From JADCCX01 sp031431475 (GTDB taxonomy: Bacteria > Pseudomonadota > Alphaproteobacteria > Rhizobiales > Beijerinckiaceae), in the NCBI GenBank assembly GCA_031431475.1, contig JANPDL010000025.1:302944-366943 (forward strand): a DNA stretch of 64,000 nt, in the 5' to 3' direction. This document shows positions 35,440 to 44,206 of the stretch, one piece after another (within the stretch, counting starts at the first letter, position 1; each line of letters begins with the position of its first letter). A model generated the notes under the pieces. That model was not told the DNA's origin. It saw only the letters and a list, made by a program, of their open reading frames with translations, and made no database searches. A program made the translations under genes and the position numbers.

Positions 35440-35868
35440 ATGAAACGCAGTTTTATGATTTTCGGATCAATTGGTTGCCTGCTCCTGACGGTAGCGGACT
35501 ACGCTGTGTCGCAGGTCAGCCACAGGGGCGGCAACAGTCAGGCGCGCCTTTCCGGCAGTTGCTATTCCATCGCGAGCAATCACCACAATGCCTTGAGTGT
35601 CGGCGATGTGCGTGTCCGCAAGGGCGGTCAGATCAAGGTGGATGGCGTCCGGCAGGCTATCTTTGTTGATGCCGGCGGTGTCGCTGATGTGTCCGGTTCG
35701 GGAGCCACGATCTATGTGGTGAAGGGCGGAAAGGCCACCGTCGGAGGCGAGCGCAATCAGGTCGTCGCGGAACTGGGTGCCAGCGTCTTTTTCCTGGGAC
35801 GGCCGCTGATGACGGTTGTCGAGACCATTGATCTGCAGGTTCACAAGAACGGATCGGACTGCCAGTAG
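35440..35868 (+). CDS. Small secreted protein with short beta-type repeats
   Basis: A 142-residue protein with an N-terminal hydrophobic leader (MIFGSIGCLLLTVADYAVS). The remainder is rich in Gly/Val with short alternating strands (VGDVRVRKGGQIKVDGVR, VDAGGVADVSGSGATIYV, KGGKATVGGERNQVVAE) reminiscent of DUF3060-like or small right-handed beta-helix proteins. No enzyme motif is visible. It is probably periplasmic. Function unknown. Confidence 0.6.
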   Translation: MKRSFMIFGSIGCLLLTVADYAVSQVSHRGGNSQARLSGSCYSIASNHHNALSVGDVRVRKGGQIKVDGVRQAIFVDAGGVADVSGSGATIYVVKGGKATVGGERNQVVAELGASVFFLGRPLMTVVETIDLQVHKNGSDCQ

Positions 35869-36088
35869 CGCATTGGCAGGAACGATTCCTGAACAATCGC
35901 TTTCAACCCTGCTCAGCCCGCAGACAGCGAATCTGGCATAGAGACACTCCGCACGATCCGCACAGGTTCCACAAGGACATCAACGGCGGAGAGGCGCTGA
36001 CACGGGCAGGGGGCTGGCCGCAGTTGCGCTCTGGAACGCACGAAATCAACGGCCTGTCTCTCCCCGTGTACCCATCGGGAGTTCTCTC

Positions 36089-36496
36089 ATGACAACACCA
36101 TCACTCACCCGCCGCTCGGCTTTTGCCGGTGCGGCAGCCCTCACGGTTGTTCCGGCTGTGGCTTCGGCCAGATCGCCAGAAACCGCCATTGGCAAACTCT
36201 GGGCAGAAGCTGAAGTGCTGAACGGCCGTCTTGACGCCTACCGCGCCGAGATCACGGCGGTCGCTCAGACCGGCGGTATTTCGGGCTGGATGCGCCTTGG
36301 AGGCGAGGCCAACACGCTGGGCGGCCAGCGTTATGCCAAGCTGATGGCCATCCTGCATGTGAAGCCGGAGAACCAGAACGATCTCGCCATTCTTGCCAAG
36401 GTGGTCCTCGATGACGAGATCAGCAACGGTGCCAAGGGTTATGCGGCGGACCAGTTCGCCCGCGCAACCATCGCGATGGCTGAAGCGGTCGCCTGA
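36089..36496 (+). CDS. Hypothetical protein with Tat-type leader
   Basis: A 135-residue protein preceded by a good GGGAG ribosome site. The N-terminus SLTRRSAFAGAAALTVVPA is a twin-arginine leader ending VASA near residue 27. The mature part is mostly helical (ETAIGKLWAEAEVLNGRLDA). No family recognised. A terminator follows directly, supporting a real monocistronic gene. Confidence 0.65.
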   Translation: MTTPSLTRRSAFAGAAALTVVPAVASARSPETAIGKLWAEAEVLNGRLDAYRAEITAVAQTGGISGWMRLGGEANTLGGQRYAKLMAILHVKPENQNDLAILAKVVLDDEISNGAKGYAADQFARATIAMAEAVA

Positions 36497-36517
36497 TCTC
36501 TTTCCATCTCAGATAAC

Positions 36518-36547
36518 AAAAAACCCCGGCGGTGACGCCGGGGTTTT
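36518..36547. terminator. Bidirectional intrinsic terminator
   Basis: Hairpin with arms CCCCGGCG (36524-36531) and CGCCGGGG (36536-36543), loop GTGA, flanked by A and T runs. It separates the convergent Tat-leader gene and MHS transporter. Confidence 0.9.
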
Positions 36548-36571
36548 CTCGTTTAGCGCTGCCTAGAAAAC

Positions 36572-38257
36572 TTACTTCGCGGCTGTTGTGTCCGAGAAGA
36601 TGTCACGCTTGTTGGTCTCAGGCACGAACAGCAGGCCGATGACACAGGTCATCAGGGCGAAGCCGATCGGATACCAGAGGCCGTAATAGATATCACCGGA
36701 TGAGGCGACCATGGCGAAGGAGGTCGCTGGCAACAGGCCACCGAACCAGCCGTTGCCGATGTGATAGGGCAGCGACATGGCGGTGTAGCGGATGCGGGTC
36801 GGGAAGAACTCGACCAGTGCCGCAGCAATAGGACCATAAACCATGGTCACGTAGATCACCATGATTGTCAGGATGCCGATGATCGTCATGGCTTGTGCAT
36901 TGCCAAAGACGCCAAAGAAGCTGGTCACCTTCACCTTGGCGGCGTCGGTGGCCGTGGGATAGCCCGCAGCGATGGCAGCCTTGCCCAGATTGGCAGCAAA
37001 GTCCTTGTCATAGACCACGGCCGTCCCGCCCACAGTCACCTTCATGGTGGTCCCGGTGGCAGAATCCACCTTTGTGTAGCGAAAAGCCTGCTGCGAAAGG
37101 ACGCGGCGGGCCAGATCGCAGGGCTCCGAGAACTGGCGGATACCAACAGGATCGAACAGCGAACCGCAAGTAGCGGGATCAGCAGCAACCTCGATCTTCA
37201 CAGTCTCCAGCGCCCTGGAGTAAGTCGGGTTGGCTGTATCAGTAAGCGCTTTGAAGAGCGGGAAGTAGGTGACTGCAGCGATGAAGCAGCCAGCCAGGAT
37301 GATGGGCTTGCGACCGATCTTGTCCGACAGCGCGCCGAAAACAAGGAAGCCACCAGTACCGATGATCAGCGACCACGCGATTAGGACGTTGGCGGTGAGC
37401 AAGTCAACCTTCAGAATCGCCTGCAGGAAGAACAGGGCATAAAACTGGCCAGTGTACCAGACCACAGCCTGTCCGACGACGAGGCCGAAAAGCGCAATCA
37501 GGACAATCTTGCCGTTCTTCCACTGGCCAAAGGCTTCCGACAAAGGAGCCTTGGACTGCGTGCCTTCTTCCTTCATCTTCTGGAAAGCAGGGCTTTCCTT
37601 CATCTGCAGGCGAATCCAGACTGAGATGGCCAGGAGGAAGATCGAGCCCAGGAACGGCACGCGCCAGCCCCATGCTGCGAACTCCGCTTCGCCGAGATAC
37701 ATGCGGATCGAGAGAATCACCATCAGTGAGAGCAGCAGTCCGAGAGTCGCTGTTGTCTGGATCCATGAGGTATAGAATCCGCGTCGGTTGTTTGGAGCGT
37801 GTTCTGCCACATAGACCGCAGCACCGCCATATTCACCGCCGAGTGCGAGACCTTGGGCCATACGCAATGCAATCAGGCAGACCGGCGCAAGCCAGCCGAT
37901 CGTTGCATAGGACGGCAAGAGACCGACGAGGAAGGTCGAAATACCCATGATCAGGATGGTGATCAGGAACGTGTGCTTGCGACCGATCAGATCGCCAAGG
38001 CGACCAAAGAACAAGGCGCCAAAGGGGCGAACCAGAAAGCCCGCAGCAAAAGCAAGAAGCGCGAAGATGTTGCGTGTGTTGACATCAAACGCCGAGAAGA
38101 ACTGCGCGCCAATGATCGTGGCAAGCGCACCATAAAGATAGAAATCATACCATTCGAAGATGGTTCCGAGCGAAGAGGCAAGAATCACCTTCTTCTCTTC
38201 CCCAGTCATTGGTCTCGACCGTTCTTCCACGGTCGGTACGTTTATTGCGATACTCAT
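36572..38257 (-). CDS. MHS-family major facilitator transporter with large periplasmic insert
   Basis: A 561-residue metabolite:H+ symporter (ProP/ShiA/KgtP branch). Family marks include SSLGTIFEWYDFYLYGALA, GRLGDLIGRKHTFL and LALGGEYGGAAVYVAEH. Between two later membrane segments lies an unusual insert of about 110 residues (about 345-455) with two cysteines (TCGSLFDP, SEPCDLARRV). ATG 38257 has GGGAG at ideal spacing; the frame is open to 38422 but not likely translated. Substrate is probably a small carboxylate or amino acid derivative. It is divergent from the DUF4212/symporter operon. Confidence 0.88.
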   Translation of the reverse strand: MSIAINVPTVEERSRPMTGEEKKVILASSLGTIFEWYDFYLYGALATIIGAQFFSAFDVNTRNIFALLAFAAGFLVRPFGALFFGRLGDLIGRKHTFLITILIMGISTFLVGLLPSYATIGWLAPVCLIALRMAQGLALGGEYGGAAVYVAEHAPNNRRGFYTSWIQTTATLGLLLSLMVILSIRMYLGEAEFAAWGWRVPFLGSIFLLAISVWIRLQMKESPAFQKMKEEGTQSKAPLSEAFGQWKNGKIVLIALFGLVVGQAVVWYTGQFYALFFLQAILKVDLLTANVLIAWSLIIGTGGFLVFGALSDKIGRKPIILAGCFIAAVTYFPLFKALTDTANPTYSRALETVKIEVAADPATCGSLFDPVGIRQFSEPCDLARRVLSQQAFRYTKVDSATGTTMKVTVGGTAVVYDKDFAANLGKAAIAAGYPTATDAAKVKVTSFFGVFGNAQAMTIIGILTIMVIYVTMVYGPIAAALVEFFPTRIRYTAMSLPYHIGNGWFGGLLPATSFAMVASSGDIYYGLWYPIGFALMTCVIGLLFVPETNKRDIFSDTTAAK

Positions 38258-38416
38258 ATGTGGTGTCTCCCTTGTAATTCGCGGGACACTCTGCCTGCCG
38301 CAATCATGCGAAAGGCCGCCCGTCAAAATCATCTCATCCGCTGGGAAAATCGATCTTCCCTCAAAGAAACCTTTGGGAGCCTGGAGCCACAAAACACAAT
38401 TGTCAGATGGTATATG

Positions 38417-38459
38417 AGACAAAATGCATATGACTTTTGTCTGTTAGACGATGGTCTAA
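38417..38459. promoter_or_regulatory. Two inverted repeats between divergent transporter genes
   Basis: Within the 344-base gap between the MHS transporter and the DUF4212 gene, AGACAAAA (38417-38424) is mirrored by TTTTGTCT (38435-38442), and TTAGAC (38444-38449) is mirrored by GTCTAA (38454-38459). Both are perfect. They probably bind a regulator that controls one or both transporters. No regulator gene is adjacent. The rest of the gap shows nothing recognisable. Confidence 0.5.
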
Positions 38460-38601
38460 AGTCTATGTTGCTGAATGGTTAAACGACCCTAAAAACGAAG
38501 CTGGAGTCATGTTTGTCGCGATCAGAATCGTGGAAGCGTGTTTTCTGGACGAAGGGCAACACGCCGCAGCACTCAAGCGGCCAACGGAGGAGGGACGTTC
38601 C

Positions 38602-38859
38602 ATGGCGGAGACAACCGCAGAAGTTCACTGGAAAAAAACCAGTAGTCTGATGATTCTGATGATGGCCCTCTGGCTGTTCTTTGGCTTCATCGTTCACATG
38701 TTTGTCGTGCCACTGAATGGCATCAGGATTTTCGGGTTTCCGCTGGGCTTCTACATGGCTGCGCAGGGTTCCCTGGTTGTTTTCGTTGGCATGTTGTTCT
38801 GGTTTGCCAAGGCGCAGGACAAGATCGACCGCGACAGCGGCTTTGCTGAAGACGAGTGA
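38602..38859 (+). CDS. DUF4212 protein, small subunit of a sodium/solute symporter
   Basis: An 85-residue protein with two membrane segments (LMILMMALWLFFGFIVHMF and GFYMAAQGSLVVFVGMLFWF). It has the DUF4212 layout, in which the small protein is always encoded just before a large sodium:solute symporter, as here with a 12-base gap. A strong GGAGGAGGG ribosome site selects ATG 38602. It probably assembles with the symporter. Confidence 0.9.
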   Translation: MAETTAEVHWKKTSSLMILMMALWLFFGFIVHMFVVPLNGIRIFGFPLGFYMAAQGSLVVFVGMLFWFAKAQDKIDRDSGFAEDE

Positions 38860-38871
38860 GGGAGAGCAATC

Positions 38872-40857
38872 ATGGCAACAGAAGCAAAAGCAGGCGGCGG
38901 TGATTTCACCTCTGGCCTTGGCCGGATTTATGCCATCTACACGGGTGGCTTTCTCGCCTTCATCATCCTAGTCGCGATCCTTGAGCGCGCCGGCGTACCG
39001 AACAAGATTCTCGGCTACATGTTCATGGGCTTCACCATCCTCGTCTATGCCTTCATCGGCGTTGTGACGCGGACGGCGGAGGTCGGAGAATACTATGTGG
39101 CGGGCCGCAAGGTTCCCGCTTTCTATAACGGCATGGCGACGGGCGCTGACTGGATGTCCGCAGCTTCGTTCATCGGCATGGCCGGCTCGCTGTTCCTGCT
39201 TGGCTATGATGGTCTCGCCTTCGTGCTGGGATGGACTGGCGGCTATGTGCTTGTGGCGGTGCTTATCGCGCCCTTCCTGCGCAAGTTCGGCGCTTACACG
39301 GTTCCCGACTTCCTTTCGGCCCGTTATGGCGGCAACACCGCGCGTCTGTGTGGTGTGATGGTACTGATGGCCTGCTCCTTCACCTATGTGGTGGCGCAGA
39401 TATTCGGCACAGGCCTGATCGCCCAGCGCTTTCTGGACATGAACTTCGAACTCGCCTGCTTCGTCGGCCTCGCCGGTATTCTGGTCTGTTCGATGCTCGG
39501 CGGCATGAAGGCCGTGACCTGGACACAGGTTGCTCAGTACATCGTTCTGATCGTCGCCTACCTGATTCCTGTTGTCTGGATGTCGGCCATCAAGTTCGGT
39601 ATCCCGATCCCGCAATTGACCTATGGTCAGGCGCTGCAGCAGATATCGGATCTGGAGCAGAGCTTCATCAAGAACGGGCTCGCGCCTGCAACGATGAAGA
39701 TCCATACCGAGCCCTTCACCAGCTATTCGCCAGCCAACTACTTCTGGCTGATCTTCTGCCTGATGGTCGGTACGGCCTCTCTGCCGCACGTTCTGATGCG
39801 CTACTTTACCACCCCGTCGGTGCGTGAAGCCCGCATCTCGGTGGCCTGGTCCCTGCTGTTCATCTTCATCCTCTACTTCACTGCACCGGCTTACGCCGCG
39901 TTCTCGAAGCTGGAGGTCTATTCAACGCTGATCGGCAAACCGCTCGCGGACATGCCGATGTGGGTCTACAACTGGGGCAAGCTTGGGCTGGTAACAATCT
40001 GCGGCAAGAATGCAGCCTCAATCGCCGACGTTGCTGCCTCCTGCAAGGCAATTGCCGGGCATGCAGGTATTCTGCGCTGGCAGGATCTGGGCATCAACAC
40101 CGACGTGGTGGTGATCTCAACTCCTGAAATCGCAGGCCTTCCCTATGTCATCACCGGCCTTGTCGCCGCTGGTGGCCTTGCGGCTGCTCTCTCGACCGCT
40201 GACGGGCTTCTGCTCGCCATCGCGAACGCGCTGTCGCACGACGTCTACTACAAGATGATCAACCCCAATGCGCCAGCCAAGCAGCGCATGGTCGTCTCGC
40301 GCGTCCTGCTGGTCATTGTGGCAATTGCCGCAGCCTATGTTGCTTCGACCCGTCCGACGGACATCGTGGCGATGGTGGCCTGGGCCTTCAGCCTTGCGGC
40401 TGCGGGTCTGTTCCCGGCGCTCGTGCTGGGCATCTGGTGGAAGCGGGCAACGGGTACTGGTGCAGTGGCAGGCATTCTTGCCGGCTTCTTCGTCACCCTG
40501 TTCTATCTCGTGATCACCCGCTACTGGCCGCACGTGGGCGTCAACTACTTCGGCATGACTTCGTTGCTGAACCCGATCACCGGCGCTCCGCTGGTTTCGG
40601 CCGATGCAATGAAGGCCGCGCTGTCCAACCCTGCCATCGCCGATGGTCCGGTCCTCGCGAGTAGCCCACTGGCGTCCCGCGTAGGCTGGTTCAACCTCAA
40701 CAACATTTCGTCTGCTGCCTTCGGCCTGCCGATCGGCTTCCTCGTTATGTATGTTGTCTCGATGATGACGCCTGCGCCTTCCAAGGAAATGCAGGATTTC
40801 GTCGATGCCTGCCGCCGTCCGCGCGGTAAGACGCTGATGGAAGAAAGCACTGCCTGA
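38872..40857 (+). CDS. Sodium/solute symporter (SSS family, acetate/short-carboxylate type)
   Basis: A 661-residue SSS-family carrier with about 13 to 14 membrane segments, of the VC_2705 subgroup paired with DUF4212. Family stretches include EYYVAGRKVPAFYNGMATG, ADWMSAASFIGMAG, FGAYTVPDFLSARYG and AALSTADGLLLAIANALSHD, the last near the sodium site. Relatives transport acetate, pyruvate or propionate; the substrate here is not determined. A terminator follows 22 bases after the stop. Confidence 0.9.
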   Translation: MATEAKAGGGDFTSGLGRIYAIYTGGFLAFIILVAILERAGVPNKILGYMFMGFTILVYAFIGVVTRTAEVGEYYVAGRKVPAFYNGMATGADWMSAASFIGMAGSLFLLGYDGLAFVLGWTGGYVLVAVLIAPFLRKFGAYTVPDFLSARYGGNTARLCGVMVLMACSFTYVVAQIFGTGLIAQRFLDMNFELACFVGLAGILVCSMLGGMKAVTWTQVAQYIVLIVAYLIPVVWMSAIKFGIPIPQLTYGQALQQISDLEQSFIKNGLAPATMKIHTEPFTSYSPANYFWLIFCLMVGTASLPHVLMRYFTTPSVREARISVAWSLLFIFILYFTAPAYAAFSKLEVYSTLIGKPLADMPMWVYNWGKLGLVTICGKNAASIADVAASCKAIAGHAGILRWQDLGINTDVVVISTPEIAGLPYVITGLVAAGGLAAALSTADGLLLAIANALSHDVYYKMINPNAPAKQRMVVSRVLLVIVAIAAAYVASTRPTDIVAMVAWAFSLAAAGLFPALVLGIWWKRATGTGAVAGILAGFFVTLFYLVITRYWPHVGVNYFGMTSLLNPITGAPLVSADAMKAALSNPAIADGPVLASSPLASRVGWFNLNNISSAAFGLPIGFLVMYVVSMMTPAPSKEMQDFVDACRRPRGKTLMEESTA

Positions 40858-40878
40858 TTGTTCGGCCAATCAACGACA

Positions 40879-40912
40879 AACAGGGCGGGGCTCATTCCCC
40901 GCCCTGTTTTTT
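40879..40912 (+). terminator. Intrinsic terminator after the symporter
   Basis: Hairpin arms AACAGGGCGGGG (40879-40890) and CCCCGCCCTGTT (40897-40908) with a 6-base loop, followed by a run of T to 40912. It ends the DUF4212/symporter operon. Confidence 0.92.
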
Positions 40913-40955
40913 CGAGATAGAACGTCTTCGCGACAATTGATCAACGGTTTGTCTC

Positions 40956-41252
40956 ATGTTTGATACCTACTGGCTCTACACCATTCCGAATTTCATCCTT
41001 GCTGCCGCCATGTACACCATCATGGGGCGTTATCTGTTGTCGCTGGTTTTCAAGCCGGACAGCGAGATGGTGATCTGGAAGGTTTTTACGCAAATAACGG
41101 ATCCGATTCTGCATTTCGTACGTGGTTTGACGCCGTTGGTCGTACCGAACGGGCTCGTCATGGTTTTTTCCATTTTCTGGATCATTCTGCTCCGGATTGT
41201 TCTTCTGGTCGCAGCCGTGATCTTCGGCTTCGCTCCCCACTTTGGAGGCTGA
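40956..41252 (+). CDS. YggT-like small membrane protein
   Basis: A 98-residue protein with two or three hydrophobic segments. The middle FTQITDPILHFVRGLTPLV resembles the amphipathic motif of YggT proteins (DP...R...P). It starts after the symporter terminator and is followed one base later by another small membrane protein, so the two form an operon. Function unknown. Confidence 0.65.
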   Translation: MFDTYWLYTIPNFILAAAMYTIMGRYLLSLVFKPDSEMVIWKVFTQITDPILHFVRGLTPLVVPNGLVMVFSIFWIILLRIVLLVAAVIFGFAPHFGG

Positions 41253-41253
41253 G

Positions 41254-41595
41254 ATGGAAGACCGCGAGGATATTCTGCGCCGCGATGGCACGCTTGTCGG
41301 GCTCGCAACGGCAGGGCTCGTGAATGGCATGCACACGTCACCCTGGTTTGATTTGATGTCTGCTCCGATCGCCGCCATTGTGGCCGGCTTCTACATCACG
41401 TCGCCAGTGATTCTGTTCTATTTGGTCTCCCTATCTGTCTCGGTATTCACGGTCATCCTCGCTGGCGTACCTGCCGCGATTTACGAGCAATCGCAGGACC
41501 TGAGGACAAGTAACTCCAGATCACTGACGATCTGGCTCGTCGCCGCAATTGTTCTGACCCTGCCAGCTTTCCTGAAGATGATCGGAGCCTGGTAG
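41254..41595 (+). CDS. Small membrane protein of unknown function
   Basis: A 113-residue protein beginning MEDREDILRRDGTLVGLATAG, with an extended hydrophobic half (ITSPVILFYLVSLSVSVFTVILAG) and a last segment before the C-terminus. The start is one base after the previous stop, with GGAGG upstream inside the preceding gene. No family recognised; it may assemble with the YggT-like neighbour. Confidence 0.65.
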   Translation: MEDREDILRRDGTLVGLATAGLVNGMHTSPWFDLMSAPIAAIVAGFYITSPVILFYLVSLSVSVFTVILAGVPAAIYEQSQDLRTSNSRSLTIWLVAAIVLTLPAFLKMIGAW

Positions 41596-41698
41596 AGCGG
41601 TCTGCCGCGATCATGCATTCGTGATTGCCCGAATCTTGCACGTACGTGATGCCAGATGCATCGTGTAATGCTGACAGGTCGGCGGGGAGACAATCGCC

Positions 41699-42067
41699 AT
41701 GTACGAAACGATCGAGCGTTTGACACTGATCTCTATCTCTCGGGGCGTCGGCTTTGCTGCTCTCGGTGTTTTGTGCCTCATGGTCGGCTTCGCGGCTGAT
41801 CTCGTCAACGTGCTGAGAGCAGGCGGCATCGGAACATTGCTGATCACGGTGGTTCTGTACTTCAAGGCGCAGAACACGTCGCCTGCCAGCTACAAGCGCA
41901 CCGAGGTCTGGATCATGCTGAATCCAGATGAGAGGCCGCCCGAGGATATCGCACCCCGCATGGTGGCTCAGGCACGGCGCAGTATTCTTCTCCGCTGGAC
42001 CGAGCGTTCAGCATGGATTTCGGCAGCGCTTCTGGCAGGCGCCGCAGCAGCCATGATTTCGCGCTAG
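41699..42067 (+). CDS. Small membrane protein of unknown function
   Basis: A 122-residue protein with two hydrophobic segments at about residues 15-52, a soluble middle (TEVWIMLNPDERPPEDIAP) and a final membrane helix (SAWISAALLAGAAAAMI). Similar short proteins with a WIML-DE-PP patch are found beside transporters in related bacteria; I cannot name the family. Confidence 0.6.
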   Translation: MYETIERLTLISISRGVGFAALGVLCLMVGFAADLVNVLRAGGIGTLLITVVLYFKAQNTSPASYKRTEVWIMLNPDERPPEDIAPRMVAQARRSILLRWTERSAWISAALLAGAAAAMISR

Positions 42068-42164
42068 ATCCGATTACGCTACCAGGCCATAAGCTTTACT
42101 CTCTCAATCCATGTGGTAAACAAAGTGTTAGCGAGGAGGCTGCCCCGCGTCTGGAGTTGCAATC

Positions 42165-42809
42165 ATGCAGCATTCCTTCCTCTGTGCCTCCGTTTCCATC
42201 TCCATTTTTCTGCTCAGCGTGCCCGCGCAGGCTGGTGAGAGCCAAGCGTCTGGCCAAGGCAAGCACCATCCTGTGCACCGCGCGACCACGCCTCCGGTCC
42301 AGCCCGTTAAAGTCGCTGTTTCAGCCAGATTGGCAGCTCAAACCCCAATTCAGGTCATTCGTCCAGCACAGCCGGTTCTCGTTCTGCCATTGACCGCGCC
42401 CACCGGCAGTCGACCCGCTGTCGTCGGCATTGGAGAGCAGGACAAGCCGGTTACATTACCGCCTCCGGTTTATGCGGCACAACAAGTCCGCCCGCTGTCG
42501 TTCAATCCCATCGATCCCCGCGCGGTAATCACGCGGCTGCCGTCAGGCCGTATTGCGATGAGCCCGCCCGCTGGTTTCTATCCGCTGACACCGTGGCAAG
42601 TCGCTGAAAGCAACCGCCGCCTGCATCCCTATGCCCAGCCCAGTTTCCAGATCATCGGTGGAGAAACGCCACAACGCGCAGGAGCAGCGGTGCATCTGAC
42701 CTACGGCAACCAGCCGGGACGGCGGATGAACCCGGCGCCAACGGTGGTCTGGCTCGATGAGCGGGGGCGCACGCCGGCGACTTCACCCCATATGCATCAT
42801 ATCAAGTAA
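42165..42809 (+). CDS. Hypothetical proline-rich secreted protein
   Basis: A 214-residue protein with a signal peptide (SISIFLLSVPAQAG, cleavage near residue 23), low-complexity Pro/Val/Ala sequence (RPAQPVLVLPLTAP) and no cysteines after the leader. It is convergent with rlmB with five bases between stops. No domain recognised; a periplasmic or cell-wall role is only a guess. Confidence 0.55.
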   Translation: MQHSFLCASVSISIFLLSVPAQAGESQASGQGKHHPVHRATTPPVQPVKVAVSARLAAQTPIQVIRPAQPVLVLPLTAPTGSRPAVVGIGEQDKPVTLPPPVYAAQQVRPLSFNPIDPRAVITRLPSGRIAMSPPAGFYPLTPWQVAESNRRLHPYAQPSFQIIGGETPQRAGAAVHLTYGNQPGRRMNPAPTVVWLDERGRTPATSPHMHHIK

Positions 42810-42814
42810 GCGCG

Positions 42815-43615
42815 TTACTTGCCCTGCGTTACAGCATAGAGCGATATAGCCGCTGCATTGGAGACATTGAGCGACTGGATCACGCCCGGCATAGGCAGCC
42901 GCACGATCACATCGCAGCTCGCCTGCGTGACCGGACGCAGGCCCTTGCCTTCCGCGCCGAGCACCAGACACAGCGGGCGGCGGATTTCAATTTCGCCAAT
43001 TGTCTTCTCGCCATCGGAATCGAGGCCAACGCGCAGATAGCCCCGCTCGCCCAGCGCATCCAGTGCTTTCGACAGGTTCTTGACCTCGACGAAAGGCACA
43101 TGCTCCAGAGCGCCTGATGCCGCTTTGGCGAGTACACCGGTCACCTCGGGGCTATGCCGCGCCGTGATGATCATGGCAGACACGCCAAAAGCCGCAGCCG
43201 AGCGCAGAACCGCACCCACATTGTGCGGATCAGTCACCTGGTCCAACGCCACCACGAGCCCGTCGCGGGGCAGGGCAGCCAGATCAAGCGGTTCAAGCGG
43301 CTCTGCAATCAGCAGCACGCCCTGATGCACAGCGTCCTTGGGCAACTGGCGGCCAATATCATCCGGCTTCACGATATCCGCCTTCAACGGCAGTGGCACG
43401 CTCTCCTGTAGCCGCAGGATTCCGTTTTCGGTACCCACGAGTTTGATGAAACGCCGTTCCGGGTTCTTCAGCGCTTCCACCACGGTATGGATGCCGTAGA
43501 GGACATGATTGCCATCATCGCGCGTTCCGGGCGCGGCTTTCGGCGGCTTGTTGTGGAAGCGGCGATGCGCGGGCTTGCCCGGACGGTCAGCTGTTGGTCT
43601 GAAAGGAGTACTCAT
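42815..43615 (-). CDS. rlmB: 23S rRNA 2'-O-ribose methyltransferase (RlmB/TrmH family)
   Basis: A 266-residue SpoU/TrmH-family methyltransferase that in E. coli methylates G2251 of 23S rRNA. N-terminal substrate-binding domain (LYGIHTVVEALKNPERR), then trefoil-knot motifs ALDQVTDPHNVGAVLRSA, LVLGAEGKGLRP and LPMPGVIQSLNVSNAAAI. A TTG at 43657 extends the frame, but ATG 43615 is more likely. It is divergent from tRNA-Tyr, an arrangement often seen in the order. Confidence 0.93.
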   Translation of the reverse strand: MSTPFRPTADRPGKPAHRRFHNKPPKAAPGTRDDGNHVLYGIHTVVEALKNPERRFIKLVGTENGILRLQESVPLPLKADIVKPDDIGRQLPKDAVHQGVLLIAEPLEPLDLAALPRDGLVVALDQVTDPHNVGAVLRSAAAFGVSAMIITARHSPEVTGVLAKAASGALEHVPFVEVKNLSKALDALGERGYLRVGLDSDGEKTIGEIEIRRPLCLVLGAEGKGLRPVTQASCDVIVRLPMPGVIQSLNVSNAAAISLYAVTQGK

Positions 43616-43738
43616 TCCCTTTCGGTGAGCGGAGGGCCGAGGAATGTCAATCGGCAAAACGCTCTCTGTCGCGCTCTATGCGGTTGACATACCTCCGGGG
43701 CTTACCCCATAAGCCACGCGGTAAACTGAGTTGGCGTT

Positions 43739-43823
43739 GGGAGAATGTCCCGAGTGGCAAAGGGGGCGGACTGTAAATCCGCTGGCTACGCCTTCGCAGG
43801 TTCGAGTCCTGCTTCTCCCACCA
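43739..43823 (+). tRNA. tRNA-Tyr (GTA)
   Basis: An 85-base class II tRNA with a long variable arm. Acceptor GGGAGAA pairs with TTCTCCC, anticodon stem GCGGA/TCCGC encloses CTGTAAA (anticodon GTA), variable arm GGCTACGCC, T-arm with GGTTCGAGTCC, and CCA is encoded at 43821-43823. Confidence 0.97.
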
Positions 43824-43843
43824 ACGCTCTCAGTTTTGTCGCA

Positions 43844-44200
43844 TCAAAGCACCCGGTCAAGCCACTGCCAGAGTGCCACGGACCACACGAGGCCTGCCAG
43901 CAGCAGACTCATCAGTACCGCCGCCGATCCCATATCTTTCACATAGCCGATGGTATCGTGGCGATCCGGATGCAGGTGGTCGCACAGCTTCTCGATGGCC
44001 GTGTTCAGCAACTCCACCGCCAGCACCACGAGCAGCGCGCCGATCAGCATGGCATAGCGCCAGCCATCACCCGTGATGATCCACGCCAGCGGCAGCGCGA
44101 TCACCAGCAAAAGCAGTTCCTGCCTGACCGCAGGTTCTGTCGTGAAGGCGCGCGACAGCGCACGCCTCGAATTGAAGAAAGCCGCAATGATGCGCTGCAT
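43844..44200 (-). CDS. dgkA: Diacylglycerol kinase (DgkA type)
   Basis: A 118-residue integral membrane kinase that recycles diacylglycerol to phosphatidic acid. The motif ELLNTAIEKLCDHLHP followed by KDMGSAAVLMSLL is diagnostic (catalytic Glu and Asn, Lys-Asp). Three membrane helices. Length fits the family. It ends next to the tRNA-Tyr 3' end, convergent. Confidence 0.93.
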   Translation of the reverse strand: MQRIIAAFFNSRRALSRAFTTEPAVRQELLLLVIALPLAWIITGDGWRYAMLIGALLVVLAVELLNTAIEKLCDHLHPDRHDTIGYVKDMGSAAVLMSLLLAGLVWSVALWQWLDRVL

Positions 44201-44206
44201 GCTATG

